A stretch of DNA of 64,000 bases from Alnus glutinosa (lineage: Eukaryota > Streptophyta > Magnoliopsida > Fagales > Betulaceae): the NCBI RefSeq assembly GCF_958979055.1, contig NC_084896.1, positions 806,001 to 870,000 on the forward strand, written 5' to 3'. Position 1 is the first letter of the stretch. Each line of letters starts with the position of its first letter. Below are positions 48,590 through 59,875 of the stretch, piece by piece. The notes beneath the pieces are model-generated. The model saw only the letters and a program-made list of their open reading frames with translations, did no database searches and was not told the origin of the DNA. Both the position numbers and the translations under genes were made by a program.

Positions 48590-51000
48590 TACTCGATCAC
48601 AACTGCCAAACCTTAATAAAAAAAGTGCCTTTTGACACTAAATTTGTTTGGCACGATTTTAAATTCAGAAATGCTACCATCACATTTTTATTTTCAGTAA
48701 TATTACATGTGCTCTCATTTTTCCGTATTTTTTTTTTTAAGTTACTTTTAAAATAATCATTGAATTAAAATTTAATAAAGATCCATATCAAAGCTAATTG
48801 TGATTTTAAAAGTTACTGGTGTGAAGAAAATGAGTGTAAAAAAAATGAGAGTGTGTGTAGCATTACTCTTTTATTTTTGGTAAAAATGTAAAAATAGTCA
48901 TATTATTGGCTTCATTTATAAATTGCTCTTTACAGTGTAAAAAATAATTTTAAAATTCTTGAAATAGACCAAAATGATAATTCATTCCTACGGAATAAGG
49001 GTGAGTCGAAGGCCACCTCCTCTCCTAAAAGGGAAGTGTGCATCGTGCCCAACGACAATGCTGAAAAGAAGTAGTACGTCATTTGGTCGATTGCAATATT
49101 TTTTTAAAAATTAAAAATTAAAAATTAAAAATTTAGTTTTTAATTTTTATAAACAAAAATAATATTTTTTTTTTAAATTTTTTTTTGATTTTTTAATTGA
49201 AAAAATGACACATGACAGGAGTATTATGGGGATATTTCGCTAAAATGTGCATTTTTTTAAAGGTTTTAGTAGTTTGGGGAACTAGAATGCAAGCCTTGAT
49301 AGTTTGGAAGGTCATTTGGAGAAAGAGTGGTAATTTAGAAGGTTAAATTGTATTTTTTCTTAAAAAATATTTAAAGGTAGGTTAGAACTGTCACACCAAT
49401 GAAGTGAAGTAAAAGTGTGTGATGTACAACATTAGTAAATCTAAACAAAATGCGAAAAGTGTTGGCTGTTATCCTTTGTAATTTCTTTGTGATTTTGATT
49501 TCATATCTCTCTCTCTCTTTGATTGCCTAAAAAGTTTAGCGAAATAATAGAATTAAGAGTTTTCAAACCTATTTTGTTGTCAAATTTTGGTTTTGTTGTG
49601 GTTGAGAGTGAACCTTGCGATTTTGCTTTCATATACTTAACCTGTGTTTGATTGATAGGAAAATCCAAAACCGGATAAACAGGTTGAGCATAAAGGCCTA
49701 CTGATTCACTGAACCAGAAGGTCTAAAAACCCTGAAATCAGATAAATGGGGCATATGATATCATGATCAAGGGCTCAAATCAGTAAATACAAAATCCAAA
49801 AACTTGGCTCGAATCTAATGCTCATTTTTTACAATTAACCACATAGGTTTGGCTATTAGAATTCAGTGACACTACTACACTAATAGGTTATCACCCCTAA
49901 TTATTAAAGAAAAGACAGAGATAGAGAAAGAAAGGAGCGGGGTTTCCTCCGCGCCATCTATGTGGGGTGGGAACAGGTTGTCGGAGAATCCCGCTACTAC
50001 CCACAAAGTGATATGAATCTTCAGCAATTTGTTGTCCAAATTATTAGCAATCCGGACATCAAATGTGATAGAACCCTTATGGGTCTCACTTAATCACTTA
50101 TTCTAGTAAGGAGTAGCCTGCTCGATAACTATTCAGACAAGTGAATTTCATAGGAGATTTCTCATATTAGCTCTTAAAATTGCTAAAAATTCAAATAACA
50201 AAATTGTTGGAATCTCTATCCCCCCACAGATGGGATTTTTCCTCTTTTTTTTGTTTTGTTTTGTTTTGTTTTTTTTTTTTTTGTTTTGTTTTTTTTTTGT
50301 TTTTTTTTTAAATTTAAGAAATATGCTGATATGACAAAGATGTCAACGTAACAACATTTGATAGGCCTTGCATATTATTATTATTATTATTTTGTACAAA
50401 TGAAAACAGGCTTGACGACATATGGACAGTAGAACCAATTTGATCACTTACAAAACCCAAAGAGGCAAAGAGCATTTTCATAAACATTTATGAATTTAAC
50501 CCATAAATTAATAAAGAGGGAGTTAATAATTTCATGTTGCAACAATGTAAAATTTGGACATATGTATGATTAAGATCCGAGTTAGGTCAAGTGACATGAC
50601 CCCTAATCTAATAATCCAATCCACCTAGTCAAGAGTACAAAAAAAAAAAAAAAAAAAAATCCAAATTGATCAATTTGGTTTGGACTTTTATACCCAACCA
50701 CGGAGTTGGACTTGGACTGGACCTAGGGCCATCTAAAAGAGACAAGCACTGTTAAAAGGTAAACGGACCACAAGTACAACCTTACACGAAACGAAACGAA
50801 ACGAAACGACATGATTTGAGATTCAAACTTTTAACGGCTCTTTAAGAAAATGCCTTGAAATTTCAAATTTTGAAAGCAGAAATTTCAAAACGTAACGGAA
50901 GCCATAGAAGGCATTGATGATGGTCTTTGTTTTAGGGGCATATATGTAAGCTGCAAAAGGCTTCAAAGATCTCACAAATCTTTTACTTGAATTTTCAAAT
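48590..51000. other. Intergenic spacer
   Basis: No gene is supported. It contains poly-T and (TTTTG)n tracts (50.24-50.31 kb), an A run near 50640 and a short (ACGAA)n run near 50790. A leader/promoter for the reductase gene lies at the left end and for the syntaxin at the right end. Confidence 0.55.
50762..50898 (+). promoter_or_regulatory. Possible M-phase (MSA-like) AACGG elements upstream of the syntaxin
   Basis: AACGG occurs at 50762-50766, 50833-50837 (in TTTTAACGGCTC) and 50894-50898 (in CGTAACGG). Plant G2/M genes such as KNOLLE carry MSA elements with this core. The transcription start is unknown, so relevance is unproven. Confidence 0.3.
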
Positions 51001-52066
51001 CCTAAGGCACATTCCCAGAGAAAAAGATTCAAGCGCTTGAGCCTCTCTCCCTTCTTAGCATCGACTTCTTCTTCGAGGTTTTGTATTTTGTTTTTCATAT
51101 TCATTATTGTTATTCCTGAATTTTGTATGTTGTATGAATCATTGCACTTTGGAAAAGATAGTCTTCTAGAATGGGAGATTGTACATCATTGAGGTCCTTG
51201 TTCATTTTCTTCAATTTGAATTACATAGGCTCTGTTTTGTTTGGTCGCTGAGAGAGCTTCTAAGTAAAAAAAGAGAAAAGAAACAACGAGATTGAACAAC
51301 TCTGTATAATCTCTCAGTTAATAATTTTTCTGGGAATATAAGAGAATCCAATTTAGATAACATTGTACAGTTTTTTCCAGTTGAGTTTTTGTATTTGTCC
51401 CGGAACCAGAGCATTTTTATTTTCCTCTGTTTTCTCAGTAATCAAACAGTCGGCAAGTTTTACATCTTCTTATGATCCATTCTAAATTCATTTCAGATTT
51501 CTTGTTGGAGAGATAAGAATCCTGAGAAAGATAAGTTGATAGTTATCACAGCCTTATTTCTCACAGGATCATCCACTTTTTAAGGTTTGTAAATTTTTAG
51601 CTTTGTTTTCCTAATTGCTTTCTTAATCATAATTTTTTATGGATTCTTCTTTTCTTTTGGACCTTTGAGATTTTAATTTACTGGGACTTGTGGGTTTTGA
51701 ACACCTACATTTCTCATTCTTGCTCATGGTTCTGTTGGGTTTTTGAGAAAATTGAGTGGAGAAAGAAAAGGAAGTAGCTTGAAAACTTTTAACTTCTATC
51801 TTTGGCTCAAACGAAAGAAGTTGGTTAATCTAATAAACATAATTTTACAGGTCCAGTGGAATGGAATTTTCCCATTTTCATGGAACCAAAGCAGACTCTT
51901 TTACTCAGTTTTCTCTTCTTTTTTTCTCTCTCTCTTTTGACCCAACCAATCTTTTCTTCTTCATTGTATTTGAGAAAACATTTTATTTATTTATTTATAT
52001 AATATCATACTATTTTTCTTCTAATTTGAAGTTTTTCTTTCAGGTGGGTCTTTGATCGTCCCAAAG

Positions 52067-52963
52067 ATGAATGATCTTATGACGAAGTCCTTTCTCAGTT
52101 ACGTGGACCTCAAGAAACAGGCCATGAAAGATCTTGAAGCTGAGCCAGATATCGAGATGGGAAAACTCGACCCTGCTGATGAACAGAACCTCTCACAGTT
52201 TTTCGAAGAAGTGGCTGGAATCAAGGCTGACATGGAAGAGGTCACCAATCTTCTTCTCAACCTTCAAGACCTGAATGAAGAGACCAAGTCTGCTCACAGT
52301 GCTAAAGTTCTTCGAGGGCTAAGGGATAGGATTAACTCAGACATGGTCTCCGTTCTTCGAAAAGCAAAAAATATCAAAGCAAGATTGGAGTCGCTTGATC
52401 GGTCTAATATTGTTAATCGCAAGTTATCTGAGGAATACAAAGAAGGAAGTCCGGTAGATCGAACGAGGATTTCGGTGACAAATGGTTTGAGACTTAAATT
52501 GAGGGATATGATGAATGATTTTCAGTCCTTGAGAGAACATATTGTTAAAGATCACAAAGAGGGTCTAAAGAGGAGATATTATGCTGCCACAGGAGAGGAA
52601 CCAAGCGAGGAAGATATTCAGAAGATGATTTTGGGAGGTGGGCAGGTCAATGTTTTTGAAGGGAGGGAAGATTTGCTAATAGAGAATAAGGAGCGGCATG
52701 AGGCGTTGAAGGATATACAGAGGAGCTTGACAGAGCTCCATCAAGTCTTTCTAGACATGGCTGTGTTAGTGGAAACACAAGGCGAAAAGATCAATGATAT
52801 TGAGGAGAATGTGGCTAGCGCTGGGGCTTACATAAATGGTGGAACCAATGGACTCTTCCATGCTAAGCAGATGAAGAACAGGAGAGGAAAATGGGCTTGT
52901 TGGATAGGTGGTTTGGTGATACTTCTGTTGTTGATATGCCTAATTTCCATCTTAGCCTCTTGA
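52067..52963 (+). CDS. SYP112: Qa-SNARE syntaxin, KNOLLE/SYP112 type
   Basis: It is a plasma-membrane/cell-plate t-SNARE that drives vesicle fusion, in the SYP11 group used in cytokinesis. A single coding exon of 298 residues. The N-terminus MNDLMTKSFLSYVDLKKQA is the SYP11 signature. A three-helix Habc region (about 45-165) contains NLNEETKSAHSAKVLRGLRD, shown here as key parts ETKSAHS and KVLRGLRD. The SNARE helix has DIQRSLTELHQVFLDMAVLV with zero-layer Q238 and DIEENV, and the C-terminal anchor is residues 275-298. ATGEEPSEEDIQKMI and DRTRISVTNGLR are closer to SYP112 than to KNOLLE (SYP111). An acceptor TTTCTTTCAG at 52044 just before the ATG shows a 5'UTR intron. It looks intact. Confidence 0.9.
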   Translation: MNDLMTKSFLSYVDLKKQAMKDLEAEPDIEMGKLDPADEQNLSQFFEEVAGIKADMEEVTNLLLNLQDLNEETKSAHSAKVLRGLRDRINSDMVSVLRKAKNIKARLESLDRSNIVNRKLSEEYKEGSPVDRTRISVTNGLRLKLRDMMNDFQSLREHIVKDHKEGLKRRYYAATGEEPSEEDIQKMILGGGQVNVFEGREDLLIENKERHEALKDIQRSLTELHQVFLDMAVLVETQGEKINDIEENVASAGAYINGGTNGLFHAKQMKNRRGKWACWIGGLVILLLLICLISILAS

Positions 52964-53891
52964 AGTTTCTGAGTTCGATCATAGCTGTGGTTTTGATTGC
53001 TGCTATATAATGTGGGGGAGGTTTGGTTTGTTGGACTGGAGCTTTTTTCATGAAGGAGTTTCATACTGGCTGTTGGATTTCTAATGTCATTCGGGAGAGG
53101 GTAATCTGTGATGATATCTCTTCATCTTCGACTGTTTTGGTTCTTTGTAATTCAAATTCTATGAACAGAGTTTTTCTATTGAGCTTTCTAAGATTGTTAC
53201 TTGCGTTTCTTCCCCCCTCCTTTCTTTTGCTATAATGAAAAGCACCTTTTGAATCTGCTAGAGTAATGCAAATCAAGGCCCCTTCATTAAAGGTTGATAT
53301 TTTACTTGTCTTCCTTTTTTCTGTGATAGCAATTTTTAACAGTTAGATCCATGTAGTCTGTTGTTATCATCATTTAGAATGCAAATCAAGGCCCCAAAAT
53401 TTAAGTAGGAAGCAGTGAGTAGTGCCATAGGTTTGTGCTTGAGACTTAATTTTTCATATCCTCTGGCCGGTTAGAATTGCATAACTTAGGGTACGTTTGG
53501 TACACCAAAGTGATAATTACCGAAGTTTTAATTAATATTATAAATGTCAAGGCCGAGGGGTTGTGTAATGGCCTTGCTGAGTCTTGTAGGTCTTAGTTGA
53601 ATCATATTTTTGTTGAAATAGTTACTGTCTTGCCGAATTATTTTATAGTCGAGATTTTATTTTGTTTCATTTAACGGTGTATATGATGATGCTATTATTA
53701 TCTGAGTTAAAAGAAAGAAAGCAAGAATTTTTCGTTTGACTCGAATTTAACAGTGTAATGACAAATTCTCAATATATAACTGTAAATTCATGAAGTATCA
53801 CATAAAAATATAAATGCCATGTTGAATTCAGAAGATCTTGTGTGTTCTTGAAGTATCGGAAAAACAAATTTATGAGAAGTATTTTGTTATC
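52964..53891. other. Syntaxin 3'UTR and spacer to convergent pectinesterase
   Basis: Two downstream AATG.AAATCAAGGCCCC phrases (53265 and 53379) form a short direct repeat. No gene is seen. Confidence 0.55.
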
Positions 53892-56626
53892 CTAGTTGTT
53901 TCCATTAGCATTCGCTGGGATAATGGTAGAGCCTCTCTTGAAGTGAGTTGGTGTAGGTCTAAGCCAACTTGGCCCACCAATCATGTCCATAGTCAAGAGG
54001 GGTGCAACCTCCTCATTCGATAGACTCTTTGACCATTGAACCCTCTTGGTTACATTGGCTCCAGGACCATAACACTGGGACTCACCGAAGTACACAGTGC
54101 TGTTGTACCCCAAAAAAATGAACATAAAGAAAGAGAAAAAGAAGAGTGAAATATGTTAGAATAGTTTAAACAGATAAAAAAAAAAGGTGAATTTAATTAT
54201 TTACATGGTTTGAAAGAAGAAGATGAGTTATTTGATGGGGTTAAAAAAGATCAACCGTGAATTGCCATGCCTTTTTCAATGTTACCCTTAAATTACGAAA
54301 ATTTACAAAGTGGTTATCTGATGTATCAGCTCTTTTTAATCAGTCTCCTTTATTAAGGCTTTCGTTAACTCCCAACATAAGAAACAAAAATGATAAAAAT
54401 ATTACGTTTCCTAAAATTTATTTATTTATTTTTTTAAAAAAGGAAACAGAAAAAAAAGTGAAAAAAAAAACTGACTAATAGCCAAATCATTTCGCGGAAT
54501 AGACCCATGAAATAGTCATTCTTTTGTTTGGTAGGGGTTTATTCCTTGGAATAGGTATTTCCATTGGAATACCTATTCCTTTACGAAGAGGAATACCTAT
54601 TCCTCTAAAAAATGAAATGAATAGTTATTCTTTGGGGTAAATGTAATATTTTCCAAAAAAAATCATTTATTTTATATTTTATTTAATAATAATAAAAAAA
54701 TACCAAACCCTTTGGGTGGCCGGCCAGTCAGTATATGGAGCCGGGGGTGGTCGCGCCACCCCCGATTCGCGGCCACCCCCGACAAGTATTTTGGGGGTGG
54801 CCGCGAGACCACTCCGGGGGTGGTTGCGGCCACCCCCGAAGCGAATCGGTGGGTGGGGTGGTCGGCCACCCATGGGTTTTCTTCTTCTTCTTTTTTATTT
54901 TTTTATTTTTATTTTTTTTATTTTAATAATTTGATTTTCTTTTCAATTTTTTTTTTTAAAAATAATGTGGGGTTTTTTTTAGTAATTTTGATTGAATTCC
55001 AATTAAAATCTATGTATTATTACCAAACTAAAGATTATGAATAGTCATTTTATTCTGTCACCTTCTATTCCTAGGAATGATTATTCATTTTCCTAATGGA
55101 ATAGCCATTCTGCAAACCAAACGAGGCCTGAGTACGTAGGCGGTGATTAAAAGGGATTGACAAATTAACCATTTTTATTGCAAATTTTGATAGTTTGAGA
55201 GTGACAAACCGCATTGCAATTTTGGGAAAGTAAGTGAAGTTTTTATACCTGTGCTTGCTTTGATCTCCCCAGTCATCCCAGCCCTGCGGCACTATCACAC
55301 TGGACATGTAAGTTAGGGAAAACACCACTCTAGAGTAAGCACCCCACGCTCTTCCAAGAAGAGCAGTTCCAACACCAGTGATCTTGCAACGCAAGAAGGT
55401 AAAGCCAGTGTCCTCCGATGGTGAATTCCTATGTTGAGCAGTAATGGCTCCATCTACTTTTGAAAGTGAATGCAAATGGCACCTCTACAAGGACACAAGC
55501 AAATTTAAATTGAAAGATGTTATATATGCCATCAGTTTTTTCTGTGTGACTCAAGGGAAATACTCACTTCAAATAGAGAAGCAGCATTTCCACATATGAA
55601 ATCAGTGGCTCCTTCGATATAGCAGCGGCTGTAATAATGCCTCCCAGTGTCATCAAAGAGAGTATCTTGATAAGAAAGAATCCTGCAACCATAGAATGCA
55701 GCTCTGTCTCCTACTACCCTTAGAGCAACAGCTTTGCCTGATGTCCCAAACGTATTCTAGAAAAAAAAACATGATACACAGAAAAGTTATACACTAAACT
55801 GATTACCATGCAGAATAAATGCCAAGTTCATTGAGTTCACTTAGACAAAGGCATGTAGACATATAAGGCTAGGCATATACCTGAATTGTGAGAAATCTTC
55901 CAACAAAGTCGGAAGCAAATACAGAAAGTGTTGCAGAATCAATGATCTCCCCGGTGTCTCCCCATGTTATGATGGTGTTAGAGGTCTTTGTTCCACTCAA
56001 AGTTATGAAGGGCTTATCCGCAGGCACCACAACTTTTTCCCTGCTTAAGCATAAGAGAAGAGTCTAATTAAACATACATAGACAAACCAATAAAATTAAA
56101 ACCATCACAATTAAGAATGAATTAATAGTTCTAACTAAATTCGAACAGCATAACCCCAAGAGTGAAAAGTCACTAGGCCTCGGTGCCTAATGAAACATCA
56201 GGTCTCCATGTACGGGTGAAAGCCCAAGCTTTATCCGACCCGTATAAAGAGAGCGCTTTGTATGGTGTCTAAAATATAGTAGGGTGAACCTCCAAATACC
56301 CGGTTATTAAAAGCAAAAAACAAAATCAAATAGCAAATATATTGCTAAGATTCTCCCTCTCTCTCACTCTCAAACACATACCTGTATGTCCCTGGTTTAA
56401 CCCAAATGAAAACCAATTCTGAGTTATTAGATGGAACAGAATCGATGGCATCTTGTATCTTTTTGAAATCTCCATTGCCCGATGGATCCACCCTTACGAG
56501 AAGGGAGGTTGACATGTCCAGGAGGCCTGTGGCAGTTCTCACAGCCATGAAAGAACCAAACACAACTATTTCAACCAAGAGAAGTACTGCAAAACCATTA
56601 TAAATCTTCATAGCTCCTGTACCCAT
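53892..56626 (-). CDS. Pectinesterase (pectin methylesterase) without a PMEI pro-domain, 5 exons
   Basis: It is a secreted cell-wall enzyme that removes methyl esters from homogalacturonan. Exons from the start: 56626-56382, 56040-55881, 55756-55568, 55484-55249, 54099-53892, GT-AG and in phase, 345 residues. The N-terminus [20 protein letters not shown] has a hydrophobic signal/anchor segment, and the catalytic domain starts soon after ([19 protein letters not shown]), so there is no inhibitor-like pro-region. Catalytic residues are present: D166 in [15 protein letters not shown]187 in [10 protein letters not shown] (family usually DFIFGNA), and R243/W245 in [14 protein letters not shown]. 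It resembles the PME11/PME15-type clade. The fourth intron (54100-55248) holds a MITE. Neighbouring genes are unrelated. Confidence 0.92.
54521..55128. mobile_element. MITE-like element with nested GC-rich palindrome, in pectinesterase intron 4
   Basis: The right end is GGCCTCGTTTGGTTTGC read from 55128 on the minus strand. The left side has TTTTGTTTGGTAGGGG and many GGAATAG/CTATTCC repeats, so the left end is approximate. Inside, 54715-54875 is strikingly GC-rich with alternating GGGGGTGG and CCACCCCC blocks forming several short stem-loops. Confidence 0.5.
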
Positions 56627-56639
56627 GTGCGCATGTGAT

Positions 56640-56835
56640 CAAATTTTTTTCCGTCTCGGTGGTGCCGCAGAGAATAAAAATTTCTATTAAGCTATGGTTT
56701 AGTGATGGAATGTCCAAGCAATGGTCTTATTATATATATATATGGCCATCCCATATTGAAGGTCAACACATAGGTGGCCAGCCCTGCGCCGATTTCTTAC
56801 AGTTGAAGTTCAAACATCAAGATCTTCACGTAAAC

Positions 56836-56882
<47 letters not shown>

Positions 56883-57325
56883 TATGTATGTATATGTATC
56901 TAACCAACCTGCCTTAGATTGTGCTTCAGACGTATGAATCAAGTGTTTGAGGAAGCACTCTACCTTTGAATTTCTCAAACTACGTTAAGTGAGCAGTAAA
57001 CCGACCGCCGCCGGTGGCTCATATTATATTGCAGGGTTTCTTTCAGTTACACGGATTACGTGCAGAGTTTTGTGGTGCATTGCATACTATATATATATTA
57101 ATTAGCTAGTAGCGTAAAAAGCTTCAATCTGACTCATTGCCACACTGTACGTTCGATCAAATAAAGAAAGCTAGAGTACGAATGCACGATAGCTTGAGTC
57201 AATGATTTTCTGATCGACATGGATACTAGTAAACAGGTAAGGAAGGCAAACCTAATCGACCAAATTCACTAATTCTGCGTTTGGTGTACGATTAATTAAT
57301 TACCGGTTGATTTTACTATATATTC
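56640..57325. other. Pectinesterase upstream region
   Basis: It holds the promoter side of the pectinesterase, with (TG)n(TA)n at 56837-56890 and a (TA)n near 56733. No gene is seen. Confidence 0.55.
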
Positions 57326-57736
57326 TTATGGAGTGGAAGGAGAATAAGGGCTATTAAACAAAGAGTATTGGTAAGGTTGTTTTTTTTTTTTTTTTCTAAT
57401 TAAATAAGAGAAAGGGCTATAAGGGAGGATCTTTGCCACTCCTGATCCGGATGGAAGAGAGAATAGGGATCCTATGGAAATGCTTCCAAACACTTGATTG
57501 GAAGCGGCCCACTTAGTTAACACATGTGCACGATAGTTTGCACTTTTAGAAACTTTCGAAGCATACCAACTTTGAAAGGAAATTAAATCTAAACTAATAT
57601 CCGAAATTACATTAGCAAAAGACCAAGAAGTAAAGAGGGAAGGCTGATTTATGGCCAGGATCACAAGAAGGGCGTCACCCTCAAGAAACAAGCTAGAAAC
57701 ACCCACTGAAAATGCAAGGCGTATGGCCAATTACTA
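57326..57736 (-). mobile_element. LINE-associated RNase H domain fragment (RVT_3 type)
   Basis: The minus-strand frame reads AIRLAFSVGVSSLFLEGDAL followed by LVILAINQPS, SWSFANVISDISLDLISFQS and ANYRAHVLTKWAASNQVFGS. This is the C-terminal half of the RNase H-like domain attached to plant non-LTR reverse transcriptases, with the GD and N.RAH.LAK-type motifs. There is no ATG and no reverse transcriptase upstream, so it is a fragment. It ends in a lysine run from a poly-A-like tract. Confidence 0.7.
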
Positions 57737-57739
57737 CGT

Positions 57740-58520
57740 GCTTTTACTACAAGTTTATTACAGATTAACATAATAGTGCATGGCAATTACCATGTCAAAT
57801 ACGTGAGTTTTAAGAGAGTTGTAATAAAAGTAGTAAGGTTAATTTGTTTGTTAATGTGTTTTGGAAGATTTTTTTAGTTTAAAAAAACATTATTTTGATG
57901 TGACATAAATGTGAATCATGTTTTGTGTTGTGATGTTTGTTCTTTTTTTTTTTTTGAGAAAAAAAAAAAAAAATATTAACAAACAATTATATCAACATTT
58001 ATCACTTTTAAAATGAGATGAAATATAATAAGTACTATAATAAGTACTGTGGTGGCAAATGCTAAATTGATAAAAAAGACAAACGCTATGGTAATTAATG
58101 TCATAGGATCGATCTATTTCATAGTTTAAATATAATTTTACAAATCTAATGGTGTCTATGTTGACAGGTCATTTAAAATTAAATGATGTGGCACTACGTG
58201 CAGGTCCATAAATGCAACAAAAAAAAAAATTTGACCGTAAAATAAATCCTCACCATTTTACTTGAAATTGATAGGATTCTATTTTGTTATTTGTCGTAGC
58301 TATTGATGAAATTGATGATTTTTAAGATTTATTTTTTCACGTAATGTTACTTTTCACACAAATTAATGTGACGTGATTTAAATGGTTTTTTATGTCAAAT
58401 ATTTCAAAAAAAATAAATCACTTATAATACGCCATATTAATCACTGTAAAATTTGTGTAATAAATATGTGCGAAGAATATCATTATAATTTTTATTTTTA
58501 TTTTTTGTGCGCCATAGTTG
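57740..58520. other. Intergenic AT-rich spacer
   Basis: Nothing supported apart from homopolymer runs (57.94-57.97 kb). Confidence 0.6.
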
Positions 58521-58539
58521 ATAGAGGCTGATTGGCCCT

Positions 58540-58732
58540 TGGGCTGCTCAACATGGAATAAACCCTCTTCCTTGCTGTAGAGGTTGTGGACAAATGGATA
58601 AACTGGGCCAACAAATTAAATTGGGCCGAAAAGGGGTTGTATGCTTGGGCTCGCGTTAGCTTTTCGAAAGGGTATTCCCGTAGTTAGAAGATCGTCTTGG
58701 CTATAAATAACAGAGAGCAAACCCTAACCCTC
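58540..58732 (+). promoter_or_regulatory. snoRNA-gene promoter: Site II cluster, TATA box, telo box
   Basis: Site II motifs TGGGCT (58540-58545), TGGGCC (58604-58609), TGGGCC (58622-58627) and TGGGCT (58646-58651) are followed by TATAAAT (58702-58708) and AAACCCTAACCCT (58719-58731). This arrangement is known from plant snoRNA and ribosomal-protein genes. The C/D snoRNA starts 85 bp after the telo box. Confidence 0.7.
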
Positions 58733-58816
58733 AATCTCGTCGGCTCTCTCTCTCTCTCTCTCTTACATACACAAACACACGGAGGCCGGAGCGTTTGTTG
58801 ATATACGAAATATGAA

Positions 58817-58921
58817 GGAGAAGGTGCGATGATGATGAGTTTACATAAGATCTCGTTAATCTGAATCTAACGTGAGGATTTTTGTCTCATCCATTCATAC
58901 AAGATTCTGAGTACCTTCTCC
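58817..58921 (+). ncRNA. Box C/D snoRNA, candidate guide for 25S rRNA 2'-O-methylation
   Basis: Boxes in order: C ATGATGA (58829-58835), D' CTGA (58861-58864), C' GTGAGGA (58872-58878, one mismatch), D CTGA (58907-58910). GGAGAAGGTGC (58817-58827) pairs with GTACCTTCTCC (58911-58921) over 11 bp with one G-U, forming the terminal stem. Directly before D', ATCTCGTTAAT is complementary to ATTAACGAGAT of plant 25S rRNA, recalled from memory; the fifth-base rule then points to the second A of ATTAA. Before D, ATCCATTCAT complements ATGAATGGAT, the adjoining rRNA bases, but lies 8 nt from D, so it may be an extra contact. The RNA probably acts with fibrillarin, NOP56/58 and 15.5K in the nucleolus. 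It has its own promoter. I cannot name the family. Confidence 0.82.
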
Positions 58922-58929
58922 GTCTTTGA

Positions 58930-59870
58930 CACAGCGATTGATCTAATTTTTTTTTTGGCTTTGATTTTTTCCCTTTTTTTTTTTATTAATTGATTGTTTA
59001 GATTTTCAATATTAGTGCTTCTTTTGTGTGAAAGAAAAAGTTGAAATTTCAAATGTTCGGTAGAACGCACTAGATTAATAGTAAGGTAGTACCTGTCACA
59101 TGTTCTTTGAAAACTGTGGGGCTTTTGAGTTTTGAGGACTTTGTTTTGAAAATTGTTTGCTCTGCTAGGTTACGATTTTTAGAGGTTCTTCTTTTCTTTA
59201 AAAGGTGTTTTGATGTAATAATTTTGAGTGCATTGTGTTTTAGGTTGATTATTAAAATATGTGTTGAAAACAAAATAAATTTTGAAAGGTTTTTATAATT
59301 AAATTTGATTTTGATAGATGGAATAAAATCAAGTCAACGATTAAATTTGATGATAGCAAAGTTATTCATATGTCCATTTTTTCTCATCACAAGGTTATTG
59401 GTGGGTTTGAGGTTAGGCAGAGTGTTGATATGTGATTGGAGATAAATTAGCTACTAAAAATACCTAATTTTAACTTTCTTCATTTTCATTTCCTAAAATT
59501 CAAATTTTACTTCCTCCCTCGAAGAATATAGGGATGCGTTATTCTTAAATCAAATTATCCTATATCAATCTTTTTACACTAAAGCATATCGGGTGTGAGA
59601 TTTATGTATATGGAATTCACATGCATGTTTTTCACGTCCTATGTGTCTTGGTGTAAGATTGATGTATGGTAATGCGTAATGTAATAGAACATTAGGAACT
59701 TAAAAGTAATGCTATATGTAGTACATTTTAAATTTAAAAAAGAATAAAAAGAAAATAAGAATATTACCTATGTCATTAATCCAACTGATATGATATGTGA
59801 TTTAGTTTATGAGACCTCAGGGTGTTGCGACCCTTCATTTGGAAAGAGATAAAAACATAAACATGGCACA
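58930..59870. other. Spacer downstream of the snoRNA
   Basis: Searched by eye for further C/D boxes; none found, so the snoRNA seems to be a single gene rather than a cluster. T-rich runs follow it directly (58949-58985). Confidence 0.5.
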
Positions 59871-59875
59871 AATAA

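Noticed and set aside
53683-53712. A second C/D snoRNA near ATGATGATG...CTGA
   Set aside because: The boxes are too close together and there is no terminal stem.
58817-58921. Naming the snoRNA as U15 or a snR13 homologue
   Set aside because: The target area may correspond, but the recalled guide sequences of those RNAs do not match this one, so no name was given.
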